A stretch of 28,963 nucleotides of DNA from Sphaeroforma arctica JP610. Taxonomy: Eukaryota; Opisthokonta; Ichthyosporea; Ichthyophonida. Shown here piece after piece: positions 11,121-22,336 of this stretch. The translations under genes and the position numbers were made by a program. The first letter of the stretch is position 1; each line of letters opens with the position of its first letter. The stretch covers positions 31,268-60,230 of the forward strand of contig NW_014040001.1 in NCBI RefSeq assembly GCF_001186125.1, written 5' to 3'. The notes beneath the pieces were generated by a model. It saw only the letters and a list, made by a program, of their open reading frames with translations. It was not told the DNA's origin and ran no database searches.

Positions 11121-14100
11121 CATGTGTAGGTTAATTTCCATAGATAAATAAATATGAATATAGTTCTTTTTTGTCAGTTTATGTATCTCGATTTGTCTCT
11201 ACATGCAGCTATATACGCTTCTACTACTTGTATTTGGTACACGAATATAATGGTAGATAAATGTACATCTTTATAATATGTAGATGTGCGTGCGTGTGCG
11301 TATGTGTGTGTGTGTGTCCGTCCATCTGTCAGTGTGCGCATATATATGTACATTTTTTTGTGTATATTTATTTATTTATATATATGTGTCTGTGTCCGTA
11401 TATCAGTCAGTGTGCCCCCATATATATGTACTTTTTTTATTTGTCTATTTATATCCATATATGCGTATACGGGTTTGTGCGTTTTTTTGCGTGTATATTA
11501 TATATATATATATAGAAATTGTGTTATATATATATCCAAGTGTCTGTATGTATAAATATATGTATACGTGTGTGTGTCTGTGTGTATGCTTGTTTCCGTT
11601 TTTATAGGAAATAGTGTGTTTATGTACACATACATAAATATCTGTATGTATTTTTCTAAGTGATTTTTTATTTATATGCTTGTGGCTTTTTTTGTGTATA
11701 TACGTTTTTATTTCATGTTATAGAAATATTCACATTGAATATATTTTTATCTACAGTACCGCTTTGCGTCTATTACTATATTACAAATTCGCGTTGCCGA
11801 ATATTTTTGTCGTGTGTATGTGTTCTTGCGCATCTCACATCATAGTCTCATTAGAACATTTCTTGCCTTTAATCGTGTGATTTGAGTCATCACGTATTTG
11901 GCCTTGTCAGTTGGAAGTGTTGTTAACGAATCGAATCCACAGAATGTGTTGCCACTTGAAGTACACATACAAATGAGTAGGAGAAGTCTTTGATTGCACT
12001 TGTATATGTACATGCCCCTTTTCCTTTTTATCAGTATGCAATTGTATGAAGTTCACAAATCTCATCGATTTGTTTTTCTTCGTTTTTCTTTTTCGGAACT
12101 TATACAGAAGTGTGCTCGTTGATTCCGATAGCAAACCGGACCGAAAGTGCACGACGCCAATGAAATATAAAGATAGTAAATCGCTCGGGAGGCCACAACC
12201 ACTACTCTTCGAACGCGACCGTTGCCTAGTACAACGAAATAACCACATCAATGCCACGCATGGAAGCTACAATGCGTCTTCCAATAGGCTATACAGTTCA
12301 TCCAGACGAACTGGCCGATTCTCACTGCAATCGTTACACGATAAGTATTTGTCTCGAAGACATCCGCGGATACCGTTGACCTGCTCATTCGCATTCTTAA
12401 TGTTTTCCTTATCGCTGCTGCCCACAGTACTGCTCATAAGGTCATACATCCACTTGTTCGAGCCTTGCGGTTTAGACAATGGAGGTTCCTGGGCCGTGGG
12501 TATGGCGTATGGTAATTCGCCTTTCAACCTCACGTATGCTGATAAAGCTGCACTTACGTGCTCAAATATCAAAGATATACCGGCTGCGTACGTATCCGGT
12601 GCATTCATACTACCACCGGCATCGCTATTTCCGAACACTCATCCTGGATCAGTAACGCGATTGCCCGATGGTAGTTCGCACAAAGCGCGCATCACACACC
12701 GCAACCCGTTCAGTGGATTCGAGGGTTACGACTTCGAGAAGACTAGAAGGAAGGCGAGGCGGACCAGCTACGAAGAGCAAGAGTACTCCCGGCACTTGAT
12801 GGAGGGAGAGGTACGCGCGGATGAATGGCTGATGTTTTTTGAAGTTAAAAATAATCTAGATTACAAGGGTGGAATAGGCCTTGCACGTAGCAGTAATGCT
12901 GGCGGCCACTGGGTGTATGACAAGATTGTGCTGGATGAGTACTTTCAGGTTGCATTTCCCTTCGTATTTCGCGTCGAGGGCGATCTTTTCATGATACCTA
13001 GCACACGGGAGATCAACCAGGTCAGGTTATACAGGGCCACCAGTGATGAAGCGGATGAGTGGGAGCACGTCTCCACACTTCTGTCTGGGCGTTCTTATTG
13101 CGACACGAATATTGTGTACTACGATGGTCAGTGGTGGATGTATTCTTGGACAAAGAAGCCAAATGAACTGCACCTGTACTACAGCGAGTGGATAGAAGGT
13201 AAGTTGCCGTGCCAAGTGCATTAATTAAATATCGTCTATCGTCGATATATTTTAGTCGCGTTTTACCTCGCCTTCATCCCGGCGCATTGTACTAAACTTA
13301 CTTTGCTTTTTGTCGTACGCTCGCAGGACCCTGGAATGTTCACCCAATGTCGCCCTTGGATGTAAAAAAACATGATCGCCGACCTGGCGGGCGTCCTGTT
13401 GTATTTGAAGGCAAGGTGATTCGCTATTCGGTGTGGGGTACCTCTTTGAGAGCCTTCCAGGTGGATGTTATGAACACCACACATTATGAGGAGAACAAGT
13501 TAAAAGTCAAAATCAAGGGAGATAAGCATAAACATTGGATTTCCAAGCGTGTCCATACCGTTGACCCGCATGAGTTGAGCCCTGGGGTGTGGGTGGCAGG
13601 TGTTGATGGGGATTCGCAACGGAGTAAGCCAGTTACGCGCATGGTGGTGCGCTGGGCTGTGCTGTCCGTTGTATTCTCTATACTAGCTTTCGTTGTGATG
13701 AAGGTGAACTTGTTCAAACCGGCGGCAAAGTCCATTAGGAAGCTGATTTTGCATTTGAGAGGCCATAAGCGGCAGTTGCAGCAGTGGGGCTCGTGCACAC
13801 ACCTACTTATGGCTCTCTGTGTATGGATCTTCGGGCTGTGGCGGCTCGATTGGCTATTAGACTGTCGCGAACCGTACAATGTGGCCCATTTCCAAGGTAT
13901 AGGCACATTGTGTTTAGGGGATGTCGCATATTATTCTGAGCGATGTTTAGAATTTGTCGAGCGAGTGAATGTCACAGGGATGCACGGGCATCAGGGGCTC
14001 AAAGACGTATATAGCCCTGGTTTGAGTATAGTGGGCAATTTGGTGGAGAAACCTGAAAGAGACAGGGCGACTGGACCCTTACTTCAAGGTCTGCCCACGA

Positions 14101-15095
14101 TACCCAATGGCGAATCATATCTTGGGCTGGATGAAGATGAAGAGGCATCTGAGAGTGCAATGGATGTAGATGGGGAGTGTGAGATAACCGTGATCACCGC
14201 TATGATTGATCTCTCTCCATATATGAAAGCGGTAGGAGAAAGAGCGCCCGCGCAGATGGAGGCAAAGGCGTCGGCCCGTGGATATGATATATATAAAACC
14301 TGGTTTAAGCAAATTCTCGGTATTAACGCGTGCATGGTGGTCTATGTGAAAGCCGCGGATGTGGAGTTTGTTTGGCAGTATCGCTCACCCAAGACTACTG
14401 TAGTCAGCGTTGTACCTAATGATGTAGTGGAGACGTATAAGCACATAGGTGAAATAGAGGCCATTGTAAATAACTTGACCTATACGCAAAATGTGCGCCG
14501 CCCGGATAGGATAGAAATGAGAGTCCCCGCCTACTCGGTGACGCAGTACAAGAAGATCGATTGGGTGTATGAAGCCACCGTATCTAATCCCTTCGGCTCA
14601 GATTTCTTCTTCTGGGTGGATGGTGGATATGGTCACGGCAAGCGCATGCCTGATCTGGGCGGACAGGTTTGGCCTAATCCCGATAAGGTCAGATCTATAC
14701 TGAACCTAAACCAGGCGTTCATCATCCAGGTAGACGATCCCGTACACGAGCACTGCTTTGATATCCGCTCCAAATTTATGAGGCACGAAAGCACCATAGC
14801 CGGAGGCTTCTTCGGTGGCACAAAGGCTAGTATGCACAAGATGCACTCGCAGTTTCACCGTCACTTGGAAACGGCGCTGGAGGGCGGGTATATGGATGAT
14901 GATCAAGCCGTGTTCTTCAGCATGTGGTGTGAGAGTCCGAGCCTGTTCCAGCTAGAGAGATGTCCCGCGAATCTGCTGTGTAAGACAGTGGGTGCCAACC
15001 GATGCTTTGACCGGTGGAATTGTGCGCCGCAGTTCTTTGCCAATGGTGGCTTGCACGATTTCCACATCTGGCTTTATCAGTGGATCGGCACATAG
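9821..15095 (+). CDS. Membrane-anchored fusion: GINT1-like beta-propeller plus HtrL/YibB-type glycosyltransferase-like domain
   Basis: Exons: 9821-9909, 12108-13198 and 13327-15095, giving 982 residues. Junctions fit in phase (TT|A Leu, phase 2; G|GA Gly, phase 1). Exon 1 is the least certain; its donor is GTAAGT and it starts MGISAAPGQ. Hydrophobic segments lie at about 120-142, 500-523 and 549-571. Residues about 270-450 match the GH43-like propeller found at the N-terminus of plant GINT1 and in related bacterial proteins: [73 protein letters not shown] and [17 protein letters not shown]. Residues about 680-982 match the HtrL/YibB family: [40 protein letters not shown] (acidic metal-type motif), GGFFGG and YMDDDQAVF. 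The expected site is the Golgi or ER membrane with both domains luminal. The substrate is unknown. It converges with MAU2 (397 bp apart). Confidence 0.85.
9910..12107 (+). other. Long first intron of the fusion gene, microsatellite-rich
   Basis: This 2.2-kb interval runs from a GTAAGT donor to a strong acceptor (T-rich tract, then TATACAG, before 12108). It contains TA/TG/TATG microsatellites (about 10670-10900, 11075-11120, 11280-11560). It also holds a diverged 222-bp tandem duplication (GCATGCGCAGGT at 10898 and GCATGTGTAGGT at 11120) and a 78-bp one (TGTCCG-led units at 11315 and 11393). I see no exon inside. Tyr/Ile/Val-rich open frames here are repeat translations. Confidence 0.6.
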
Positions 15096-15202
15096 CAATA
15101 TAACATATATTAGTTTTAGTACGTCTTAAGCTGAGGCCAGAAAAGGTTAAGACAGAAGCTTAACAAAAACAGAAGCTTAAATAGATGGTCTGAGAGCCAC
15201 TC

Positions 15203-15208
15203 AATAAA
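15203..15208 (+). promoter_or_regulatory. Polyadenylation signal AATAAA for the fusion gene
   Basis: A canonical AATAAA lies 108 bases after the stop codon at 15093-15095 in AT-rich DNA, in the right place for the 3' end of the plus-strand gene and before the 3' end of the convergent MAU2 gene. Confidence 0.5.
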
Positions 15209-15492
15209 ATAGAGGCTGAATTGTAAAAGTATGGTCTGTTTTTATTAGCTGCAGATATGGCTTTCTCAATTCGATCAGTGCATCTGCATTTCAGCTGGTA
15301 TATAGTATAGTTGACATCTAAAAATAATACTATTCATTGCTGCATAATAATGCATGACCGTGATAATTCTATTACCCATTCCTTAACTTGTGCGCTCTCA
15401 TACAATCAACATTTTGATATAAACGGCTAGACAATCAGTACGAACGCGCAGGTGTATGAGGGAAATACTATTTTGATTTATTATGTGAAGCT

Positions 15493-16993
15493 TTATGTTA
15501 AATCCCAGCTGTGCAGTAGTCGATGTCGCTCTGTATGGGCCAGGGCACTGCTAACCGCACTTCTATGCTTCTCAATCAAAGCGGCAATGCTCTGAGTATA
15601 CGCGGCCAGTGGTTCATCCGAAACATCCGATATGCGATTTGAAGCATTCTCCAGACACTTGAAGGCCTCTATAGAAAGCTCTACGTCACCCATTTTGTTG
15701 GCCACGGACAAAGACGAACTCGCGGTATCCTGGACAGTCTTGGGATTATCGCCCAGTGCTTCCGAGATGGCTGATATACGGATCATAGCCTGGACCGTCA
15801 ATCGTTGTAGTTTGCATCTCCTGGATACCCGCAGGCATTGTTTGTAGAGGTCTCGCGCTTCTTGTAGATGTCTTATGTTGATATTAGAGACAATACCGTT
15901 CACGAGCGACTCGACAGCTTCCAGTGCATTAGACCGTCGCTGCAGCTGTATACGTGGGAGGGCTTTGAGCTGTCTCCGGGACTCTTCCGCGAAGCTTAGT
16001 CCAATGTGAACGTCCGAATTGGAACGCATCTCTCGCGGTAAGTATGGCACGGTGGACAGAGCGACTACCTGCATAGCTATGAGTGTTTGATATTCCAGGT
16101 CGATCCCGTCCCGAGACGCTCGCTGCATATGCATCAGAGCCGCCGGTTGGTCGCCACATACGTACAGATATTGTGATATAAGCGAGTGTAGGGCAGCAAA
16201 TCGCTCCGGACGCTGATCGCATAGATTAGTCAGCACTATCAAGTGCTGTTGAGCTTGAAGCAAATCCCGTTGTATAATTGTGGCTGATGTCAGACACTCC
16301 AAGAGCACGAACATACATGCCCTTACGGTCCTCCTGTCACGCCCGTTCACGTCCAGTATGGGCTCTTGGCCGGTATCGGTCATCGGCGACGTGCTTAGTG
16401 CTGATTTCCAGGCCGGACGAAAAAAATGTGATTAGGCTAATAAACCAGTTAACAATACACCATACTTGATATGGTTTAAAGATACGAATCAACAAAACAG
16501 AACGGGCAGAAGACCTTCGGTAGTGTCAAACCTCCGATTGTTGTCAAAATACTCGAAAACGAAAACGTACAGAAAAATACACGAGAACAGTCCCTTCGTA
16601 CCTTGAAAGTATGCTAGCGCAGAGTGGCCGTGTTTGCATGCTTTGATCAGTTTCCCCATTGTCACCTCGAGTGCCACAGCCACAACAAGAGATACTCCGA
16701 TAAGTGCTGGGGGCTCTAACCACCCACAGTCGAAAGCTCTAGAGCACTTCGCAATTCCTAGGGCCTGTAGTCGCTTGACACTGGCAATTGACACGAATTA
16801 CCAATAGAATGAAAGAGTGTTAAAAAAAATAGGTACATACACACATATATACATACATACATACGTATGTATGCATGAATGTATGTATGTATGTATGTAT
16901 GTATGTATGCATGTATGCATGTATGTATGTATGTGTGTATGTATGTATGTATGAATGTATGTATGTATGTGTGTGTGTATGTATTTATGTATG

Positions 16994-17024
<31 letters not shown>

Positions 17025-17081
17025 GTGTGTGTGTGTGTATATGTATGTATGTATGTATATATATATGTGTATGTATATATT

Positions 17082-17114
<33 letters not shown>

Positions 17115-19295
17115 NNNNNNNNNNNNNNNNNNNNNNNNNNNNNNNNNNNNNNNNNNNNNNNNNNNNNNNNNNNNNNNNNNNNNNNNNNNNNNNNNNNNNN
17201 NNNNNNNNNNNNNNNNNNNNNNNNNNNNNNNNNNNNNNNNNNNNNNNNNNNNNNNNNNNNNNNNNNNNNNNNNNNNNNNNNNNNNNNNNNNNNNNNNNNN
17301 NNNNNNNNNNNNNNNNNNNNNNNNNNNNNNNNNNNNNNNNNNNNNNNNNNNNNNNNNNNNNNNNNNNNNNNNNNNNNNNNNNNNNNNNNNNNNNNNNNNN
17401 NNNNNNNNNNNNNNNNNNNNNNNNNNNNNNNNNNNNNNNNNNNNNNNNNNNNNNNNNNNNNNNNNNNNNNNNNNNNNNNNNNNNNNNNNNNNNNNNNNNN
17501 NNNNNNNNNNNNNNNNNNNNNNNNNNNNNNNNNNNNNNNNNNNNNNNNNNNNNNNNNNNNNNNNNNNNNNNNNNNNNNNNNNNNNNNNNNNNNNNNNNNN
17601 NNNNNNNNNNNNNNNNNNNNNNNNNNNNNNNNNNNNNNNNNNNNNNNNNNNNNNNNNNNNNNNNNNNNNNNNNNNNNNNNNNNNNNNNNNNNNNNNNNNN
17701 NNNNNNNNNNNNNNNNNNNNNNNNNNNNNNNNNNNNNNNNNNNNNNNNNNNNNNNNNNNNNNNNNNNNNNNNNNNNNNNNNNNNNNNNNNNNNNNNNNNN
17801 NNNNNNNNNNNNNNNNNNNNNNNNNNNNNNNNNNNNNNNNNNNNNNNNNNNNNNNNNNNNNNNNNNNNNNNNNNNNNNNNNNNNNNNNNNNNNNNNNNNN
17901 NNNNNNNNNNNNNNNNNNNNNNNNNNNNNNNNNNNNNNNNNNNNNNNNNNNNNNNNNNNNNGTTAATGTAGGTGAATATGTTTATGCATGAAAACGTATA
18001 TGTTTTGATATAAAAGACTAGCCGCTTTGTTTAGTTACTCAATTGGATCCAAGAATGTGTATAGATGCATACCCGAATATGATTGCTTATGAATACCCAC
18101 ATGCCCCTTAATAGTGTGTAATGCATTGTTAAAGTACACGTTATCAAAATACTTGCGAATGCTCTTGCCTCGAACGCCTAACTCTACGTGCTTAATTGTG
18201 AGTGGATGAGCTGTAGAAACATATACGTTCAATTCAGGTGATTTTGCGCGACCAAAAGTAAGAAATACAGACCCGTACGCTTGTGCAGCAATACATACGA
18301 CATGGGTCCCGTCACTATCTCGTATCCCTGAGTAACCATCACCATTTGAAGTCCAACAAGCGTACGACACTGCTGGCAAATGCCAACACATACAAGCTGT
18401 TGCATGTACACTGTATACTAATATATGTGAACTGCACTTCAGTAAAGTCAATCTCAGATTATGTTGCCCAATTTCCAACATCATTTTCTCGTACAAACAA
18501 ATGCCGCAAGCCATACTTGTTCTGCAGCGCCGCTAAGGTCTTCACTGCATCTTCGTAGGACGCCGACTGCAGCATATAAGTTGCCTTTAGCAACGAGTAG
18601 TGGGTATGACTCACCACCAACCACGGTATGCTCTCCACGCGTGCCTGCTTGTCTTGCGCGTGCTTCTGCTCGAATTCTCCTAATCGTTGCTGGATGGGCT
18701 GTAACAAGGCTTTTGTTGCGGTGAGATTTCCAGCCGTGAGTGCAATGTGCACCTCAGAGAAGCTCAGCAACAGCTCAATCTCTGCCAACCCGGCAGACAT
18801 GGCACTCAATTTTGCGCCGCCTATGAGACTCAAAGCACCGTCCATATCTCCCTGTTCGCCTTTCACACGCACCAGCAATAGAGTCATGCGGAAATACGCG
18901 CTCGTATGCACAGGTGGGCACACTGCCAGGGCCGCTCTCAGTCTACTTGTGGCTTGATGCGTATCACCTACGCGTACGAGCACCTCACACAGCGTGCACA
19001 GTACATCTGCCTTTACATCATCCATACCCGAAACACACCCGGCAAGCAACCACGCGCGTTGGAGCGCGTCCAGCGCCCGGTCCGCGCTATCTTCAGCGTA
19101 CCTGGCATACAGCTTGCCCAGGCGCATTTGAGCGCACATCTCCACACGCGGTGCACACGGTACTAGAAGGCCTGCTTCCAGACACTGTGCCACTTGAGTG
19201 TAGTGTTGGCCTGATTCGAAGTACTCAGCCATGTCGAAGAGTATCTGCTGATGCTCTGGGCCTGCAGGAGCCATACTTCCGTACGGCGTGCTCAT
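15493..19295 (-). CDS. MAU2: MAU2/SCC4 cohesin-loading factor, complete in three exons
   Basis: The partner of NIPBL/SCC2 that loads cohesin onto chromatin in the nucleus. Exons (minus): 19295-18517, 16780-16602 and 16400-15493. Junctions agree in phase: AA|T Asn (phase 2, donor GTATGG) and G|CA Ala (phase 1). The product is 621 residues, against about 613 in human. It is an all-helical TPR-type protein. The start MSTPYGSMAPAGPEHQQILF is followed by LFDMAEYFESGQHYTQVAQC, RLGKLY, ALQRAWLL, DVKADVLCTLCEVL, a middle helix run, and ARDLYKQCLRVSRR with SVANKMGDVELS near the end, aligning throughout with animal MAU2. The first intron (16781-18516) contains an 847-base N run. The gene is head-to-head with NDUFAF3 (662-bp spacer) and tail-to-tail with the fusion gene. 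Confidence 0.9.
16841..17114. repeat. (ATGT)n / (GT)n microsatellite abutting the assembly gap
   Basis: ACATAC units turn into TATG tetranucleotides with interruptions (TGCATG, TGAATG, TGTGTG), then TA and a pure GT run that goes straight into the Ns. It lies in the first intron of MAU2. Cys-Met-Tyr-Val repeats in open frames here are artefacts. Confidence 0.95.
17115..17961. other. Assembly gap (847 N)
   Basis: A run of N from 17115 to 17961. It sits inside MAU2 intron 1, beside a GT microsatellite, so it probably represents repeat DNA that could not be assembled. Frames reported across it carry no information. Confidence 0.99.
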
Positions 19296-19957
19296 GGTGT
19301 AATTATAATGAATAGATATTACCTCAATGTGTTATAACTACGAATGTATGTAGAGACTGTGACTTGTAATTGTACACCTATGTGTCGTATTTATTAGGGT
19401 TAATACCTCTATGCTGCACAGTTGTATACCTCAACGTGTTATAACGAGAAATGTTTTTGTGTTGAGAGCACGGTTGTACACCACTATAGTTTATAACCAC
19501 GGTTGTGCACCTCTTTATGTTATAACACGGACGCGTGTATCCATTTATGTGTTCTCACCACGAAAGAATACCTTTATGGGGTCGTGCCTGATTTTGGAGG
19601 GGAAAAATATGAAAGCTGCAGTGAAGGGCGTATGCACACCACAGTTTATCTAACACCGCAGAGCGCGTACGCTAACTAGGGTGTCGAATGCACACGACGT
19701 CATGGCGTATCCGTATGTTGTGTGATGCGATTAATTCATGTACACACAGTACTTGTATTTATACCGGCTTAGCACACGTAACTACAAAATAGTAAATATA
19801 TAAATAAATATATATAAAATAATACACGACCCTGACCGTCTGATGACAGTGGTCAATTTTGTGCTTTTATAATTTATATGAAGTAGTTGTTAAGGATTGG
19901 ATACACACTACACAGTAAACATAGTCAGATACACTTACAGCTTCAGAACGTACGATT
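19296..19957. promoter_or_regulatory. Shared upstream region of divergent MAU2 and NDUFAF3, with decayed ~29-bp tandem repeat
   Basis: The two start codons face away from each other across 662 bp, so a bidirectional promoter is likely. From about 19320 to 19590 there are seven to nine degenerate copies of a unit like TTGTACACCTCTATGTGTTATAACCACGG. The best-spaced units start near 19473 and 19502 (29 bp apart), with others near 19376, 19405, 19424, 19531 and 19566. The conserved cores are TACACC and GTTATAAC. AT-rich sequence follows (19790-19880). Promoter function is inferred from position only. Confidence 0.5.
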
Positions 19958-21782
19958 ATGAGCATATTTCAGAGCACACGGAACGCGTTTTGTTCACGGC
20001 AAGGGGTCCTTATGCGAGTATGTCGAGCGTATTCGAATCCGACAAACCACGGTACTATGATGGGCACAGGGGAGGAGTTAAGGCAGACTTGGGTCTACAA
20101 GTATGTGCATCTTGTCGTGAAAGTCTGGATATTAACTGAGCCCTTCTGTGTACTTATTTTTTTAGCCTTGTCATTCGTGTAACTGAGGTGCCATTTAGAA
20201 GAATTTGAGATGGAATATTAAGTCCCAGTTAACAGGATCTTGCCCTGTTCGTCACCAGTACTGAAATCCGGGCAAGTGACCACGCACACGTACACATAGT
20301 TTAGGCAAGACTATCTGTGTGCAACCCCGGAAGAAAGAAAAGGCAACACTTACCAGTTTTATGCACTTGCAACACATATACACGTATCGTGTTGTCCTAC
20401 CTGCCACCATGGTGGCAACTTCTAATGTACTTCTTGTAATACCCGAACAGATATAACAGTAAGGGCTTTCGAGTGAACGACCGCTTCTTATACGGTCCGT
20501 GTGTTCTATTTCCGAAGCATACTCTACTTTGGAATGTAAAAACATATAAGGACATCACACCTGAAGCCTGCAAGATATTCACGCTCACACACCCCAAACC
20601 GGGTATGTCTCTGTAAGGGTCGCAAAAATACATACCACTCTATATGTGTAGCGACAGTGTACGCATGTGCTCTATTTTATTACAATAGAAACTTTATGCG
20701 CAGGCCACGTATGGTCACGTATCAGTAGAAGTGTGTGGTCTGTTGATACTTTTGTGAGTACACATACTATCTTATTTTTACATGAATTGCACAAGCGTAA
20801 TTGGAGTCGCCGATATTGAGCAAGCATTAAGTCTACAATATAGCGTGATCGTTGTACCAACTCGGCACTGTCTTCAACCTTCATATTTTTGTCGTGTCAG
20901 AAATTGTTGTTCTAGGCCTTGGGGATCAAAATAGAAAGCTGACTCCAGACATTTACAAGTTCTTCAGCGACCACGACATCCGGCTCGAGACATGCGACTC
21001 TGTAAGTTTCTCTTCAATAGTCGTTCATTTTCTCGAGAGTCAAAAGAATCAATGTATGTCAAGAAGTTTTTATGTACACAGTATACACTACCACGGAAAA
21101 TTCTTGTGTATGTATACAATTATGTATTTATATACCTATGTGGGAGGAATTTTCGCTACCAAGACGTCCAGTGTGGACGTGTGACCCTATAGCAGTCTCG
21201 TTTGACTATGAGACACCTTTGCAATTTTAAAATTGAATAGGATGGGTCGATGGGAATTTAATTCCGTGCGTACAGTATATGTTTACGTTTATATTTTCCA
21301 AAAGACCGCGATAACCAACTTAGATATGAAGTTCACGGGTGTGTCGTTTGACTGTGCTTCAGCGCAAAAATGATAAACGTATACTCGTGTATTTGTCTGT
21401 GTACAGATTTACGCCATTTCAGAACTCATTTTCGAAATGATTGTATGTGGTCAATGATTCTTATGTATCCCTCTGTCGTATGGTTGGGAAAATATTAATG
21501 CCTGTACAATTGGTCAGCTTCATGCACGAACTTGCTAGTATATTGACGGTTTTGAGCGTGTTTACCTACTTGCTGGCGTGCTTCGCTAATCGTGCTCGCC
21601 AGTATACGAGATTGCTTCCAAGAAAAAGAAAATGGTGCAAATTCATATCTCATACATACATACGTGCTAGAAGAAAGACACGAATACATGCTTACATGCA
21701 TTATATATATGTGTGTGTGTGTTCTATTTTTAATACTATACAGAGAATTGCTGGCCAGCAATTCAATCATTTGTTTATTATA

Positions 21783-21814
<32 letters not shown>

Positions 21815-22014
21815 CATTAACATGTCCTATTTCTAAAACCATGCAGAGAATTGCTTGCCAGCAATTCAACCATTTATCAGAGGGTATGTGGAGACAAGTC
21901 GCGGCTGGTCTTATACCGGTGCACAAGGACGATACACTCAGAGAAGAAGAGTTGAAGAAACGCGCGGAAGCCAGAGTGCAGATAGACCGTGCTCGCCGCG
22001 ATCGTGAAGGGTAA
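19958..22014 (+). CDS. NDUFAF3: Mitochondrial complex I assembly factor NDUFAF3, complete in four exons
   Basis: Acts with NDUFAF4 in early assembly of the Q-module of respiratory complex I in mitochondria; Mth938-fold domain. Exons: 19958-20100, 20451-20602, 20901-21001 and 21847-22014. Phases agree at each junction (AA|A Lys; G|AA Glu; phase 0), giving 187 residues against 184 in human. The N-terminus MSIFQSTRNAFCSRQG..RVCRAYSNP is Arg/Ser-rich with no acidic residue, as for a matrix presequence. Core matches: YNSKGFRVNDRFLYGPCVLFP, LLWNVKTYKDIT, EIVVLGLGDQNRKL, then ACQQFNHLSEG and VAAGLIP. The tail is a charged Glu/Arg helix ending in RDREG. A 103-bp offset partial copy of the exon 4 acceptor and start lies just upstream (21723-21773). 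The gene is tail-to-tail with KDSR. Confidence 0.9.
21723..21876 (+). repeat. Partial duplication of the NDUFAF3 exon 4 acceptor and exon start (103-bp offset)
   Basis: A copy at 21723-21773 matches the true exon start at 21826-21876. Both contain a pyrimidine/adenine tract, a CAG acceptor and AGAATTGCTxGCCAGCAATTCAA. A (TA)n microsatellite (about 21779-21815) fills the space between. Use of the upstream acceptor would add 103 bases and shift the frame, so it is either a decoy or silent. Confidence 0.88.
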
Positions 22015-22019
22015 ATAAA
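22014..22019 (+). promoter_or_regulatory. AATAAA overlapping the NDUFAF3 stop codon
   Basis: AATAAA begins at the last base of the TAA stop (22012-22014). If used, the 3' UTR would be extremely short. It is only a candidate. Confidence 0.25.
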
Positions 22020-22196
22020 TCTAGAATAAGTATTCAAATAACGCGCTTCTTGCTGGGTATCAAAATGTTTTTTTGGCACATTTGCACAGATGTATTTTAG
22101 AATCGATTGTCATTGTGGATGGCAACCTACGGTATCGGTGGTGTTGTAGGCACGGTATGTTGTAAGAGGCCTGCACGACCAAATACACAATCTCCT

Positions 22197-22228
22197 ATTT
22201 CCTCAATTCCTCAATTCCTCAATTCCCG
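22197..22228. repeat. Short CCTCAATT tandem repeat between convergent genes
   Basis: CCTCAATT recurs three times in a row, following a related TCCTATTT unit, in the 322-bp gap between the NDUFAF3 and KDSR stop codons. Nothing else is evident in that gap. Confidence 0.8.
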
Positions 22229-22336
22229 CCGGATCAACCGTTCTACGGATTGGTTTTGGGATAAAAATGCCCTCAAAACTTTGCGACCCAGATTGTCTTA
22301 CCGTCTTTCATTCCTTGATATTTATATCGTATGGGC

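Noticed and set aside
10723-11607. Several 84-107 residue plus-strand frames rich in Tyr, Ile, Val and Cys
   Set aside because: Translations of TA/TG/TATG microsatellites in an intron.
16489-16794. Separate 101-residue minus-strand protein
   Set aside because: Its middle (16780-16602) is MAU2 exon 2, with phase-matched splice sites on both sides; the rest is intron read-through.
16879-17991. Open frames of 313-370 residues through the N run
   Set aside because: They are microsatellite translation plus undefined bases and hold no protein information.
18035-18514. 159-residue minus-strand frame overlapping the end of MAU2 exon 1
   Set aside because: It lies almost wholly inside the inferred MAU2 intron, in a different frame from the exon, and shows no recognisable family feature. 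The exon donor at 18516 joins in phase to 16780 without it.
20028-20040. tRNA B-box-like ATTCGAATCC
   Set aside because: There is no cloverleaf or A box around it, and it falls inside NDUFAF3 exon 1 coding sequence (AYSNP).
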